A DNA stretch of 64,000 bases from Phenylobacterium sp. (GTDB lineage Bacteria; Pseudomonadota; Alphaproteobacteria; Caulobacterales; Caulobacteraceae). Location: assembly GCF_004297125.1 (NCBI RefSeq), contig NZ_SCVD01000016.1:1-64000 (forward strand), written 5' to 3'. The position numbers were made by a program, and so were the translations under genes. The notes under the pieces were generated by a model. The model saw nothing but the letters and a program-made list of their open reading frames with translations, had not been told where the DNA came from and searched no databases. Below, piece after piece: positions 47,643 to 58,954 of this stretch. Position 1 is the stretch's first letter; every line of letters begins with the position of its first letter.

Positions 47643-49171
47643 TTGAGCGCCGGGTTCATGAGTGTCGGCGACCTGGCGCGGCGCGCGGATTTCACGCTGG
47701 GCGCGGCGAGCATCAGCCCCTCGACGCGGGTGATCCGCGGGGCGGCGGGCGAGGCGACGCTGGAACCCCGCGCCATGCAGGTCCTGACCGCGCTGACCGA
47801 CGCCGGTGAGCGCGTGGTCACGCGCGCCGACCTCTTCAGCCGCTGCTGGGGCAATGCGGCGGTCGGCGACGACAGCCTGAACCGCGCCATCGCCGACATC
47901 CGGAGGGCGATGCGCGCCGCAGGCGCCGACGTCGTGATCGAGACCGTACCCCGCACGGGCTACCGCCTGACCATCCGCAAAGTCGCCACCCCGCGGGGCC
48001 GTCCTTCTCGCCGGGGGCTGATGATCGCGGCCCCCGCCGTCGCGGTCGCCGCCGCCGCCGCGACGGGCCTCTGGCAGATGCGGTCGTCGCGGACCCAAGC
48101 CGAAACGGCGATGCTGATCGCGCAGGCGGACCAGGCGGCGCGGACAGGCCTGCCCGAGGGCTATCAGCGCGCCGCGCAGCGCCTGGACCGGGTGGTGGCG
48201 CTGCAACCCCGCAACGCGGAAGCCTGGGGCCGCCTGGCCCTGGTCCAGGCCTACCTCGTGGAGGTGAGCTCGGCCGCCGAGACCGCCGGGGCCGTGGCCG
48301 CCGTGCAGGAGGCGGCGCGGCGCGCCCTGGCCCTGGACCCGCGTCAGGCCGACGCGATGGGCGCGCTGGCGATCCTGCCGCCCTATTTCGGCGACTGGCG
48401 CGCCGCCGAGCGGCGGCTGGACGCCGTGCTGGCCCAGGCGCCGCGCCACCTGCCGACCCTCGACGCGCGGTCGTTCCTGCACGTGTCGGTGGGCCGGGCG
48501 TTGGAAGGCTCCCGCGACCGGGTGGCGTTCACGCCCGCGTCTCCGCCGAACGCGGAATACCTGTACCGGCTGATCTACGCCCACTGGATGCTGGGCCGTG
48601 TCGAGGCGGCGGACCGCGCGGCGGACCGGGTGCTGCAGCTCTGGCCCCGGCATCCAGGCGCCTGGTTCGGCCGGCTGTGGACGCTGGCGTTCACTGGCCG
48701 GGCGTCGCGGGCGCTGGCGCATGTGGAGGACGCCGCGGGACGGCCGGTCCTGCCGGACTGGATGGTCGAGACGCTCAGGGCCTCGATGGTCGCCCTGGAG
48801 GGGCGGCGGCCGGCCGACGTGGCGCGGGCGGTCGAACGGGTGCTGTCGGACGTGCCCCGCGGGCCGAGCCCCTCGGTGAACGCTTTCCTGATCCTCAACG
48901 GCCTGGGCGAGATCGACCGGGCCTTCGAGGTGGCGACCGCCTATCTGCTGGAGGAAGGGCCGCTGATGGCCAGCGTCCGCTGGCGCCCGGGACAGGTCTC
49001 CGTGAACGACCAGCGGCGGCGCAAGACCAATATGCTGTTCACCCCGGTCGCCGCGGAGATGCGGGCGGATCGCCGGTTCCTGGAACTGACCCGGCGGATC
49101 GGACTGGCGGACTACTGGGCGAAGGCCGGGGTGACCCCGGACTTCCTGGCGGGGAGGCCGGCGGCGCCGGG

Positions 49172-49175
<4 letters not shown>
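47643..49175 (+). CDS. Membrane-anchored winged-helix regulator with TPR-like domain (CadC-like)
   Basis: The 510-residue protein has an OmpR/CadC-type winged helix at about residues 25-115 ([50 protein letters not shown]). A single membrane helix ([20 protein letters not shown]) and a periplasmic helical-repeat domain to the end follow. The architecture senses outside signals and regulates directly. The TTG at 47643 has AGGA 7 bases upstream; the ATG at 47658 is the alternative start. The divergent RTX gene is the obvious candidate target. Confidence 0.82.
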
Positions 49176-50977
<1,802 letters not shown>

Positions 50978-51126
50978 TGTGGCGTGCGTCTACCACATCT
51001 CGCGACGCAACAAAGGCCGACGCCTTGTCGCTTGGCGAACGTGGTTAATGTCCCATTAAGGCGACAGGCGGCATCCAGGGCGTTGGGCGGGCGCCCTGAT
51101 TCACGTTTCGGAGGCGAAGAACCGCC

Positions 51127-51792
51127 ATGGATCGACGCAAACTGCTGGCTTCGGGCCTGATCACCCTGGCCGCTCCCACGCTGGCGCGCGCGCAGGTGTC
51201 GTCGCAGCCCCTGCCGCCGGCCGAAGCGCCGCCGCCGCCGAACTCGCAGCCCGCCTACCCGTCGGCCGGTCCGACGGGGGCGGCCCCGGGCCCGGCCCCT
51301 GGCGGCGCGCCGACCTACAGCCAGGACGAGATCGTCACCAACGTCTCCGACTTCCTGGGCGTGACCGCCGAGGCCGCGGGCGCCGCGGTCGAGCGGCTGT
51401 TCGCCAACAACGGCCGGCCCACCGCCTATATCGCCGGCGAGGAAGGCTCAGGCGCCTTCGTGCTGGGCCTGCGCTATGGCCGCGGCCTGATGTACATGAA
51501 GGAACGCGAGCCGATGGAGGTGTTCTGGCAGGGCCCCTCGGTCGGCTGGGACTGGGGCGGCAACGCCAGCCGCGTCTTCACCCTGTGCTACAACCTCCAG
51601 GTTCCCGAGGTGATCTTCCAGCGCTATCCCGGCGTGGAAGGATCGGCCTATCTGGTGGGGGGCCTGGGCGTGAACTACCAGCGCGCCGAGGACGTGACCC
51701 TGGCGCCGATCCGCGCCGGAGTCGGCCTGCGCCTGGGCGCCAACATCGGCTACCTGGCCTACACCCGGAAGCGCAACATCATCCCGTTCTAG
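51127..51792 (+). CDS. eipA: EipA/DUF1134 envelope-integrity protein
   Basis: The 221-residue protein has a twin-arginine-like signal (DRRKLLASGLITLAAPTLARA) and a Pro-rich linker (residues 25-65). The DUF1134 beta-barrel domain (SDFLGVTAEAAGAAVERLF, GLRYGRGLMYMKEREPMEVFWQGPSVGWD) ends in NIIPF. In Brucella EipA supports envelope integrity. It is a periplasmic protein common in alphaproteobacteria. GGAGG lies 9 bases before the ATG. The 3' end overlaps a convergent VOC gene by 14 bases. Confidence 0.9.
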   Translation: MDRRKLLASGLITLAAPTLARAQVSSQPLPPAEAPPPPNSQPAYPSAGPTGAAPGPAPGGAPTYSQDEIVTNVSDFLGVTAEAAGAAVERLFANNGRPTAYIAGEEGSGAFVLGLRYGRGLMYMKEREPMEVFWQGPSVGWDWGGNASRVFTLCYNLQVPEVIFQRYPGVEGSAYLVGGLGVNYQRAEDVTLAPIRAGVGLRLGANIGYLAYTRKRNIIPF

Positions 51793-52246
51793 CGTCCAGC
51801 GACGCCCCCACGCGCTGCGTCGGGGTGTCGAAGAGGCCGCGGCCGGGGACGTGGTTGAGCTCCAGGCGGATGCCGTCGGGATCCTCGAACAGCACGGCGT
51901 AATAGTCCGGCGCCCAGGGCTCGTCCTGGGGCGGGTGGACGATCTTGGCGCCGATCTCGAGCAGGAAGGCGTGGAGCGCGTCCACGTCCGCGCGCTCGCG
52001 GGCCCGCCAGCAATGGTGATGCAGGCCGACCCGGAACTGCACAAACCGCTGGCCCGCATGCTCCGGCTCGGGCCGTCGGATGCCGAAGCCGGTGCGGCCC
52101 CCGACGCAGTAGTAGGTGTCCGGGCTGTCGGCGACCTCGCGCATCCCCAGGAACGGCAGCAGCCGCCGATAGAAGGCCACCGAGCGCTCGAAGTCGCCCG
52201 CGGTGATGAAGGTGTGCGCGACGCCGTTGACTTCCATGGCCGGCAT
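51779..52246 (-). CDS. VOC (glyoxalase/bleomycin resistance) family protein
   Basis: The 155-residue protein has a double beta-alpha-beta-beta-beta VOC pattern: VNGVAHTFITAGDFERSVAFYRRLLPFLGM, QFRVGLHHHCWRARERADVD and YAVLFEDPDGIRLELNHVPG. The metal ligand positions hold His and Glu. VOC enzymes include lyases, dioxygenases and resistance proteins, and no substrate can be chosen here. The gene begins 33 bases after pheT on the same strand. Confidence 0.85.
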   Translation of the reverse strand: MPAMEVNGVAHTFITAGDFERSVAFYRRLLPFLGMREVADSPDTYYCVGGRTGFGIRRPEPEHAGQRFVQFRVGLHHHCWRARERADVDALHAFLLEIGAKIVHPPQDEPWAPDYYAVLFEDPDGIRLELNHVPGRGLFDTPTQRVGASLDARTG

Positions 52247-52279
52247 GGAGCCACGGCGCCGCTGCGGAAGTCGACGCGT

Positions 52280-54649
52280 TCAACCGCGCAGCTTCGCCCC
52301 GATCGCTTTTTCGGCCGCAGCGACGATCCGGCCCGACAGGCCTTCGATCTCGCCGTCCGTCAGCGTCTTCTCGCGCGGCTGGACGACCACCTCGACGGCG
52401 ACCGACTTCATGCCGTCGGGCACGCCCTGGCCGGCGTAGACGTCGAAGATGCGGGCGTCGGCGATCAGGGCCTTGTCGGCGCCCAGGATCGGACGGACCA
52501 GGTCGCCCGCCGGGGTGTCGGCGGCCACCAGGAAGGCGAAGTCGCGCTTGAGCGGCATCAGGGGCGAGAGCTCCAGCGCCGGCTTGGTCTTCACGCCCTT
52601 GCGCTTCGGCTCGGGGATGGCGTCGAGGTTGACCTCGAAGGCCAGCATGGGGCCGTCGGCGTCGATGGCCTTCAGGATGCGCGGGTGCAGCTCGCCGAAC
52701 TCGGCGACCACCACCTTGGGGCCGAGCTGGAGGCGGGCCGAGCGGCCGGGGTGCCACCAGGCGGCGTTCTGGCCCTGGACCACCTGCAGGGTCGGCGCGC
52801 CCATCTCGTCCAGCAGGGCGAGCAGGTCGGCCTTCAGCTCGAACAGCGGGTCGCCGCCGGCCTTCGCCCAGGACTTGGGCGGGTGCGGGGCCAGGAGCGC
52901 GGTGACGGCGGTCCATTGGTCGCCCGGCTGGTCGCCGCGGAAGTTGGGACCGACCTCGAACAGCGCCGCGTCGGCGAAACCGCGCTTGGCGTTGCGGGCC
53001 GCCGCGTCGATCAGGTTGGCCAACGCGGAGGGGCGCATGGTCGACAGGTCGGCGGCGATCGGATTGGTCAGGACCAGCTTCTCGTCGCCGCCGCCCAGCA
53101 GTTCGGCCCAGTCGCGGCGCATGAAGCTCCAGGTGACCGCCTCGGCGTAGCCGCGCGCGGCCATGGTGCGGCGGGCGTCGCGCATACGGCGCTGGCGCAC
53201 GGTGAGCGCGCCGCCGGGCGGACGGGCGATCTCGGGCAGGGGTTCGACGGGCAGGTTGTCGAAGCCCTCGATGCGGGCGACCTCCTCGACCAGGTCGGCC
53301 TTGCCTTCGACGTCGCGGCGCCAGGACGGCGGGGTGACGGCGTCGCCGTCCACCGCGAAGCCCAGCTTGGCCAGGATGTCGTCGATCCGCGCCGGGCCGA
53401 TGTCGAGGCCGGAGAGCTTTTTCACATAGGCCCGGTCGAAGACAATGGCGGCGGGCGGCGGGGGCGCATGGCCGGCGACCCGCACCTCCGACGGCTCGCC
53501 GCCGCAGAGGTCGAGGATCAGCTGGGTCGCCAGTTCCAGGCCGGGGACGAGCGACTCCGGATCGACGCCGCGGGCGAAGCGGTACTGGGCGTCCGAGGTG
53601 ATGCCGGTGGCGCGGCCGGTCTGGGCCGTGCGGATCGGATCGAACCAGGCGCTTTCCACGAAGACCTCGGTGGTGGTGTCCGAGCAACCGGTGGAGAGGC
53701 CGCCCATGACGCCGCCGAGGCCGATCGCGCCGGAGCCGTCGGCGATGACGGAGACCTCGGGACCGACCTCATAGGTCTGGCCGTCGAGCGCTTCGAGCGT
53801 TTCGCCCTCCCCGCCCAGCCGGGCCTCGATGACGCTCCCGGTCAGCTTGCCGGCGTCATAGACGTGCAGCGGCCGGCAGCGGTCCTGGGAGATCAGGTTG
53901 GTGACGTCGACCAGGGCGTTGATCGGGCGCAGGCCGACGCTGATCAGCTTCTGCTGCAGCCAGGCCGGCGAGGGGCCGTTCTTCACGCCCTTGATCAGGC
54001 GGCCGGAGAACACCGGGCAGGCGTCGCCATCGACGCGGATCTCGATGGGGCAGGGGAAGGCGCCCTTCACCGGCGCGGCCGTGTCTGGCTTGAGGGTCCC
54101 CAGACCCGCGGCGGCCAGGTCGCGGGCGATGCCGCGCACGCCCAGCCAGTCGGGCCGGTTGGGGGTGACCTCGAAGTCGATCACCGCCTCCAGGCCGAAG
54201 GCCTCGACGGCGCTGGCGCCCACGGCCAGGTCGCCCGCGAGCTCGACGATGCCGTCGGACTCCTCGGCGATCTCCAGTTCCTTCGCGGAACAGAGCATGC
54301 CGTTGGAGACCACGCCGCGCACCGGCCGGGCTTCCAGCGTCACGCCGCTGCCCGGCACATAGGCGCCGATCGGGGCGTAGATGGTCGTCAGGCCGGCGCG
54401 CGCGTTCGGCGCGCCGCAGACGATCTCCAGCCGGCCGTCCTTGGTGTCCACCTGACAGACCCGCAGCTTGTCGGCGTTGGGGTGCTGCACGGCCTCGACG
54501 ATCTTCGCGACCGTGAAGGCGGCCAGCTTCTTGCCGGGGTCCTCGACGTGCTCGACCTCGAGGCCGGCCATGGTCATGGCCTCGACGACCTGGTCGACCG
54601 TGGCGGTCGTGTCCAGGTGGTCCTTGAGCCAGGAAAGCGTGAACTTCAT
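52280..54649 (-). CDS. pheT: Phenylalanyl-tRNA synthetase beta subunit
   Basis: From the ATG at 54649 the protein has 789 residues, the expected size. The longer frame upstream is a shadow. Domains are in order: an N-terminal [13 protein letters not shown], the EMAP-II-like tRNA-binding domain (about 40-150), B3/B4, B5, the catalytic-like core and the C-terminal FDX-ACB anticodon-binding domain. The ATG overlaps the stop of the ASCH gene in ATGA. It forms the alpha2-beta2 enzyme with pheS. Confidence 0.97.
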   Translation of the reverse strand: MKFTLSWLKDHLDTTATVDQVVEAMTMAGLEVEHVEDPGKKLAAFTVAKIVEAVQHPNADKLRVCQVDTKDGRLEIVCGAPNARAGLTTIYAPIGAYVPGSGVTLEARPVRGVVSNGMLCSAKELEIAEESDGIVELAGDLAVGASAVEAFGLEAVIDFEVTPNRPDWLGVRGIARDLAAAGLGTLKPDTAAPVKGAFPCPIEIRVDGDACPVFSGRLIKGVKNGPSPAWLQQKLISVGLRPINALVDVTNLISQDRCRPLHVYDAGKLTGSVIEARLGGEGETLEALDGQTYEVGPEVSVIADGSGAIGLGGVMGGLSTGCSDTTTEVFVESAWFDPIRTAQTGRATGITSDAQYRFARGVDPESLVPGLELATQLILDLCGGEPSEVRVAGHAPPPPAAIVFDRAYVKKLSGLDIGPARIDDILAKLGFAVDGDAVTPPSWRRDVEGKADLVEEVARIEGFDNLPVEPLPEIARPPGGALTVRQRRMRDARRTMAARGYAEAVTWSFMRRDWAELLGGGDEKLVLTNPIAADLSTMRPSALANLIDAAARNAKRGFADAALFEVGPNFRGDQPGDQWTAVTALLAPHPPKSWAKAGGDPLFELKADLLALLDEMGAPTLQVVQGQNAAWWHPGRSARLQLGPKVVVAEFGELHPRILKAIDADGPMLAFEVNLDAIPEPKRKGVKTKPALELSPLMPLKRDFAFLVAADTPAGDLVRPILGADKALIADARIFDVYAGQGVPDGMKSVAVEVVVQPREKTLTDGEIEGLSGRIVAAAEKAIGAKLRG

Positions 54650-55053
54650 TGCTCGGCTCCTTCGCCGATGGTCTCGACCAGGCGGAACCGCTCGCACCAG
54701 AGCAGCATGTCTGGGGCGTAGCCGCCGTTGCGGGTGAAATAGGCGCGGTGGCCGTCGCGCCAGTCTTCCAGGCACTCGTCGCCTTCGCCCTCGGCGAGCG
54801 CGAAGGTCCAGCCGACCTCGTTGAAGCGCAGCTTCTCCAGCGACACGGTCTCGATGACGGCGCGGGGCCGGCCGGCGCCGTCCTTGACCACCATACGCTT
54901 GCCGACCTCGGTCTGCTGGCCGTCGCGGACCGACCAGCAGGTCGCCGTCTTCGCGCCCGAAAGCACGAAGGCCAGGAGGTCGTCGGCCATCCGCGGGCTG
55001 TCGCCGAAGGCGAAGCTCTCCAGGGCGCGCCAGTCCTGCTCGAGCACGCTCAT
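54646..55053 (-). CDS. ASCH-domain protein inside the pheS-pheT operon
   Basis: The 135-residue protein has the ASCH pattern: [60 protein letters not shown] and a C-terminal [21 protein letters not shown] proteins bind RNA or modified nucleosides and some are amidohydrolases of acetylcytidine. Both ends overlap pheS and pheT by ATGA, so translation of the three genes is tightly coupled. Confidence 0.87.
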   Translation of the reverse strand: MSVLEQDWRALESFAFGDSPRMADDLLAFVLSGAKTATCWSVRDGQQTEVGKRMVVKDGAGRPRAVIETVSLEKLRFNEVGWTFALAEGEGDECLEDWRDGHRAYFTRNGGYAPDMLLWCERFRLVETIGEGAEQ

Positions 55054-56159
55054 GACAGGCCCGTGGCGGTGTTCGGCGCCTGGAAGGCGGAGAAGCCGTA
55101 GTGCTCCAGCCAGCGGACGTCCGAGGCGAACATATCGCGCAGGTCGGGCATGCCGTACTTCAGCGTCCCCAGCCGGTCGATGCCGAAGCCGAAGGCGAAG
55201 CCCTGCCACTCGTCCGGATCGAGGCCGCAGGTGCGCAGGATGTTGGGATGCACCATCCCGCAGCCGACGATCTCCATCCAGTCGGTCCCCTGGCCGATCT
55301 TCACGTCGCGGCCCGAGCGGTCGCACTTCACGTCCATCTCGGCCGACGGCTCGGTGAACGGGAAGTGGTGCGGCCGGAAGCGGGTCTCGACCACCGGGGT
55401 CTCGAAGTAGCGGCTGATGAAGGTGTCCAGCGTCCACTTCAGGTGGCCCATGTGGATGTTCCGGTCGATGACCAGTCCCTCCATCTGGTGGAACATGGGC
55501 GTGTGGGTGGCGTCGCTGTCGGAGCGATAGGTGCGGCCGGGCACGATCACGCGGATCGGCGGCTCCTGCCCATTGGCGATCCAGGACGGCAGCTTCTCGT
55601 TCAGGCGCTGCATGACGCGCACCTGCACGGGGCTGGTGTGGGTGCGCAGCACCTTGCGCTCGCCGTGCTCGTCCTCCGGCAGCCAGAAGGTGTCGTGCAT
55701 TTCCCGGGCCGGATGCTTGGGCGGGAAGTTCAGCGCCGTGAAGTTGTGGAAGTCGTCCTCGATGTCCGGGCCTTCGGCGAGCGAGAAGCCCATGTCGGCG
55801 AAGACGGCGATCATCTCGTCCAGCACCTGCATGGTGGGATGGACCCGGCCCTTGCGCTCGGGCGGCGGCGGCAGGGAGAGGTCGACGCGCTCGGCGGCCA
55901 GCTTGGCCTCCAGCTCGGCGGTTTCGAGGGCGGCCTTCTTCGCCGCGATGGCCGAGGCGACCGCATCGCGCAGGCCGTTGATCTTCGGCCCCTGTTCGCG
56001 GCGCTCGTCGGGCGTCAGCCGGCCCAGGGTCTTGAGCAGCTCGGAGACCGAGCCGGTCTTGCCGAGGGCTTCGACGCGGATGGCTTCCAGGGCGGCCAGG
56101 TCGGCGGCTGCGCCGACGCGCGCCGTGAGCTCGGCTTCGAGTTTGGTGAGATCAGTCAT
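55050..56159 (-). CDS. pheS: Phenylalanyl-tRNA synthetase alpha subunit
   Basis: The 369-residue protein has the N-terminal coiled coil ([20 protein letters not shown]) and class II motifs: motif 1 in the [15 protein letters not shown] region, motif 2 around [18 protein letters not shown], motif 3 [17 protein letters not shown]. It is normal in length. The stop overlaps the ASCH start. A terminator-like hairpin of the upstream rplT gene ends only 48 bases before this start. Confidence 0.98.
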   Translation of the reverse strand: MTDLTKLEAELTARVGAAADLAALEAIRVEALGKTGSVSELLKTLGRLTPDERREQGPKINGLRDAVASAIAAKKAALETAELEAKLAAERVDLSLPPPPERKGRVHPTMQVLDEMIAVFADMGFSLAEGPDIEDDFHNFTALNFPPKHPAREMHDTFWLPEDEHGERKVLRTHTSPVQVRVMQRLNEKLPSWIANGQEPPIRVIVPGRTYRSDSDATHTPMFHQMEGLVIDRNIHMGHLKWTLDTFISRYFETPVVETRFRPHHFPFTEPSAEMDVKCDRSGRDVKIGQGTDWMEIVGCGMVHPNILRTCGLDPDEWQGFAFGFGIDRLGTLKYGMPDLRDMFASDVRWLEHYGFSAFQAPNTATGLS

Positions 56160-56206
56160 GGGACGGGTGTCCTAGCCTTCGAACCTTGTGGGGTGAAGGG
56201 GGGCAG

Positions 56207-56239
56207 CAAAAAGCCCCCCGGCGGTTCGGCCGGAGGGCT
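56207..56239 (-). terminator. Terminator after rplT, upstream of pheS
   Basis: On the minus strand an 11-bp stem with one mismatch (AGCCC-x-CCGGC/GCCGG-x-GGGCT) is followed by TTTTT. It lies 36 bases after the rplT stop and 48 bases before the pheS start. A pheS promoter must overlap or precede it, so partial read-through (attenuation) is possible. Confidence 0.75.
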
Positions 56240-56274
56240 CTTGAAAGCTTCAGGGTCTCCGGGAGACCTAAGGC

Positions 56275-56631
56275 TTAAGCCAGCGCAGCGCGAACCTTGT
56301 CGGCGATGGCCTTGAACGCGGTCGGATCGGCGCCGGCGACGTCGGCGAGGACCTTGCGGTCCATTTCGATCCCGGCCTTGTCCAGGCCGTGAATAAACTG
56401 CGAGTAGGTGAAGCCCTCCAGGCGCGCTGCGGCGTTGATCCGTTGGATCCACAGCGAGCGGAAGTTGCGCTTGCGGACCTTGCGGTCGCGGTAGGCGTAC
56501 TGGCCGGCCTTGTCCACGGCCGCCTTGGCGGTGCGGATGGTGTTCTTGCGGCGCCCGTAGAAGCCCTTGGCCTGCTCGAGAACCTTCTTGTGCTTGGCGT
56601 GGGCGGTGACGCCCCTTTTCACGCGTGCCAT
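56275..56631 (-). CDS. rplT: 50S ribosomal protein L20
   Basis: The 118-residue basic protein has the L20 sequence: [56 protein letters not shown]. It binds 23S rRNA early in large-subunit assembly and represses its own operon in many bacteria. It lies 13 bases after rpmI. Confidence 0.99.
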   Translation of the reverse strand: MARVKRGVTAHAKHKKVLEQAKGFYGRRKNTIRTAKAAVDKAGQYAYRDRKVRKRNFRSLWIQRINAAARLEGFTYSQFIHGLDKAGIEMDRKVLADVAGADPTAFKAIADKVRAALA

Positions 56632-56644
56632 CTGTCAGATTCTC

Positions 56645-56845
56645 CTAGAGGCCGTACGGGAGCCAAAGCTTGATGATCTTGGTATCAGCGTCGCTCATCA
56701 CCTTGGTGCCGCGGTTCTGACGGATGTACTTGGCGTTGTGGCTGATCAGGCGGTGGCGCTTGCCGGCGACGCCGGCCTTCAGCTTGCCGGACGCCGTCAT
56801 CCTGAAGCGCTTCTTCACGCCGGACTTGGTCTTCAGTTTGGGCAT
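56645..56845 (-). CDS. rpmI: 50S ribosomal protein L35
   Basis: The 66-residue basic protein starts [21 protein letters not shown] and ends with [17 protein letters not shown] and a short tail, as in bacterial L35. It is cotranscribed with rplT. infC, which usually precedes it, is 5 kb away (61874). Confidence 0.99.
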   Translation of the reverse strand: MPKLKTKSGVKKRFRMTASGKLKAGVAGKRHRLISHNAKYIRQNRGTKVMSDADTKIIKLWLPYGL

Positions 56846-56990
56846 TTCACGTCGGGATCCGAAGACCCCGTCCTCTGGTCGTGTTGATGAACCGCCCTGG
56901 CATGCCGTGGGGCCAGGCGGTTCCGAAGGGGCGGGCTACTACGCGGAATTTGTGCGCGACACAACTTCTTTCCCGCCTCTCGGCGCGATC

Positions 56991-57353
56991 CTACTGCGTC
57001 CGCGCCGCGTCCGCCTGGGCGAGACTGTCGATGAGCCGATCCAGCGTCTCGGCCTCGGGCAGCCAGGGTTGCTCGCCCACATTGCGGATGGCGCCGTCCA
57101 GCAGGAGGGAACGGACGCCCCAGGTGTCGTGCAGCTCGCGGGCCAATTCGGTGGCGTCGCGCTCGCAGGACGGCTCATTCGCAAAAATAGCCAGGTTCGG
57201 TGAGTTTTGTGCGGCAAGCGCCAGCGCAACGTCGCCGCGAGATACAGGTCCGATCACATTTGCGCCAATATCATGCAGGCTGTCGATCAGATTGACGGAA
57301 TAATCCTCATCGCTGCATACGAGGAGAATAGTGTCCATGTGCGGTGATGTCAT
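56991..57353 (-). CDS. Degenerate response-regulator receiver-like protein
   Basis: The 120-residue protein follows the CheY fold (TILLVCSDEDYSVNLIDSLHDIGANVIGP, ALALAAQNSPNLAIFANEPS). The acidic pair at the end of strand 1 (SDED) is kept. The phospho-acceptor Asp after strand 3 is replaced (IFANEP), and the strand-5 Lys is missing (QPWLPE). It is therefore probably phosphorylation-independent. The ATG at 57353 has GGAG 10 bases upstream; starts at 57377 and 57338 are possible. No kinase is adjacent. Confidence 0.75.
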   Translation of the reverse strand: MTSPHMDTILLVCSDEDYSVNLIDSLHDIGANVIGPVSRGDVALALAAQNSPNLAIFANEPSCERDATELARELHDTWGVRSLLLDGAIRNVGEQPWLPEAETLDRLIDSLAQADAARTQ

Positions 57354-57566
57354 GGTCCGTTGTCTCCGAATCGCCAACTGGATGCTGAACTTAGTAGCTG
57401 AAACGCTGCATCACGATGGTGGGTGATCTGACAATCGCGTGAGCCGGGTCCGAACCGGCGGCGTCAGCGGCGTGGCCGCGACTTTTTCTTCAAAGCTTAA
57501 GCAGAGGTTAGCCGTGACCCGTTATGACGGGGGCTCAGCCGCGAAATGGCGGCGCCGGAGACGAGA

Positions 57567-57746
57567 ATGTCCGCCATCTCTTCCGTGAGCCAGTATCTGC
57601 CCGTGACCCCGCCCGCGCCGGTGGCGCCCAGCCGGCAGTCCGCGCCCCCGCCCCCCAGTCGTGACGAGGCGGCCAAGGAGGCCTCCAAGCCTGCTTCGTC
57701 CTCGAAGGCGCCGGGGACCGGCACCGTGGTGGATATCAAAGCCTAG
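57567..57746 (+). CDS. Small Pro/Ser-rich hypothetical protein
   Basis: The 59-residue sequence (SAISSVSQYLPVTPPAPVAP, then a Lys/Ala/Ser-rich tail ending TVVDIKA) has GGAG 6 bases before the ATG at 57567. It is probably disordered and has no signal peptide. It is unrecognised. It overlaps the convergent MFS gene by 4 bases. Confidence 0.5.
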   Translation: MSAISSVSQYLPVTPPAPVAPSRQSAPPPPSRDEAAKEASKPASSSKAPGTGTVVDIKA

Positions 57747-58954
57747 GCCAGCCTGGGCATCCGCCGGATCACCGCCCAGGCGAACCAGAGCGCCGGCAGG
57801 ATCAGCAGCGCCGAGAGCGCGAACGGCGAGCCGGGCGACACCATCGAGAACAACTGCCCCGCCAGCACCGGTCCGCCGATGCGGGCCAGCGCCATGCCGC
57901 TCATGTTCAGGCCCAGCATCTCGCCCTGCCGGTCGGGCGGCGCGGCCTGGGAAATCAGCGCGCTGATGTTGGGGAAGCAGATCGACTGGCCGACGCAGAC
58001 GAAGGCGAAGCCCAGCATCGCCACATGCCAGGTAGGCGACAGCCACTGGGTCGTCAGGCCAAGGCCCATGAACACCAGGCCGGCGGCGAGCACGCGCGCC
58101 TCGCCGTAGCGGCGGGCGAGGCGGCCCGACACCAGGCCCTGGCAAACCGCGCCCAGCAGGCCGATCACCATGAAGGCGAAGCCGATCTGGCGCGGCCCCC
58201 AGCCGAACTCGTGCTCGGTCCACAGGCCGTAGATCGCCTCGATTCCGGCGAAGCCCACCACCACGATGAAGCTGATCAGGATCACCCGGCCGATGATGGG
58301 GTGGGCGAAGGCCTCGCGGAGACCCGCCGATCTGAGCCGCTTGACGGGCGCCGCCTTCGCCGCGTCCGGCCGGTTCTCGCGGACCAGCAGGATGACCGCC
58401 AGCGCCGAGGCCAGCGCGAAGCCCGCCGCCACTAGCAGCGGCAGCTGGAACCCCAGGGCGCCGCGGCTGGGCTGGGCCAGGAAGCCGCCGATCGCCGGGC
58501 CGGTCATGAAGCCCGCGCTGAACGCCGCGCCCATGATCCCCATGCGGCTGGCGCGCTTGTCGGGTGGGGTGATGTCGGCCAGCGCGCCCTGGAGCGTGGA
58601 GATGTTGCCGGCGAAGAAGCCGTTGGCGAAGCGGATGGCGAAGGCCGCCAGCATGTTCGGCGCGAACGCCAGGGCCGCGTAGCTCACCCCCACCATGGCG
58701 ATGGTGACGATCAGCACCGGGCGACGGCCGATCCGGTCGGACAGCCGGCCCCAGAAGCTCTCGCCGAGGAACTGGCCCACCGAGAAGGCCGAGAACAGCA
58801 GGGTCACCTGCCAGGCCGGGGCGTCGAAGGCGTGGGCGAAGAACGGCAGCAGCGGGATGACCAGGCCGAAGCCCGCGATCATCAGGAAGATGACCGTGAG
58901 CAGGACGACCAGCGCGCGGCGCTCCTCGGCAAGACCCATGGGCGCGGACGTCAT
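57743..58954 (-). CDS. MFS transporter (DHA1/TetA-like), second of a tandem pair
   Basis: The 403-residue, 12-helix protein has the MFS motif A GRLSDRIGRRPVLI and an ADITPPDKRASRMGIMGAAF motif typical of tetracycline/multidrug antiporters of the DHA1 group. Its ATG overlaps the stop of the upstream paralogue (ATGA). The two are clearly related by duplication. Substrates are unknown. Confidence 0.9.
   Translation of the reverse strand: MTSAPMGLAEERRALVVLLTVIFLMIAGFGLVIPLLPFFAHAFDAPAWQVTLLFSAFSVGQFLGESFWGRLSDRIGRRPVLIVTIAMVGVSYAALAFAPNMLAAFAIRFANGFFAGNISTLQGALADITPPDKRASRMGIMGAAFSAGFMTGPAIGGFLAQPSRGALGFQLPLLVAAGFALASALAVILLVRENRPDAAKAAPVKRLRSAGLREAFAHPIIGRVILISFIVVVGFAGIEAIYGLWTEHEFGWGPRQIGFAFMVIGLLGAVCQGLVSGRLARRYGEARVLAAGLVFMGLGLTTQWLSPTWHVAMLGFAFVCVGQSICFPNISALISQAAPPDRQGEMLGLNMSGMALARIGGPVLAGQLFSMVSPGSPFALSALLILPALWFAWAVIRRMPRLA

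Noticed and set aside
56846..56990. An L20-type autoregulatory leader before rpmI
   Set aside because: I could not find a convincing pseudoknot or terminator pair in these 145 bases.
57497..57739. An 80-codon minus-strand frame between the receiver-like and MFS genes
   Set aside because: The overlapping plus-strand frame at 57567 has a good ribosome site; the minus frame has none and would overlap the convergent region.
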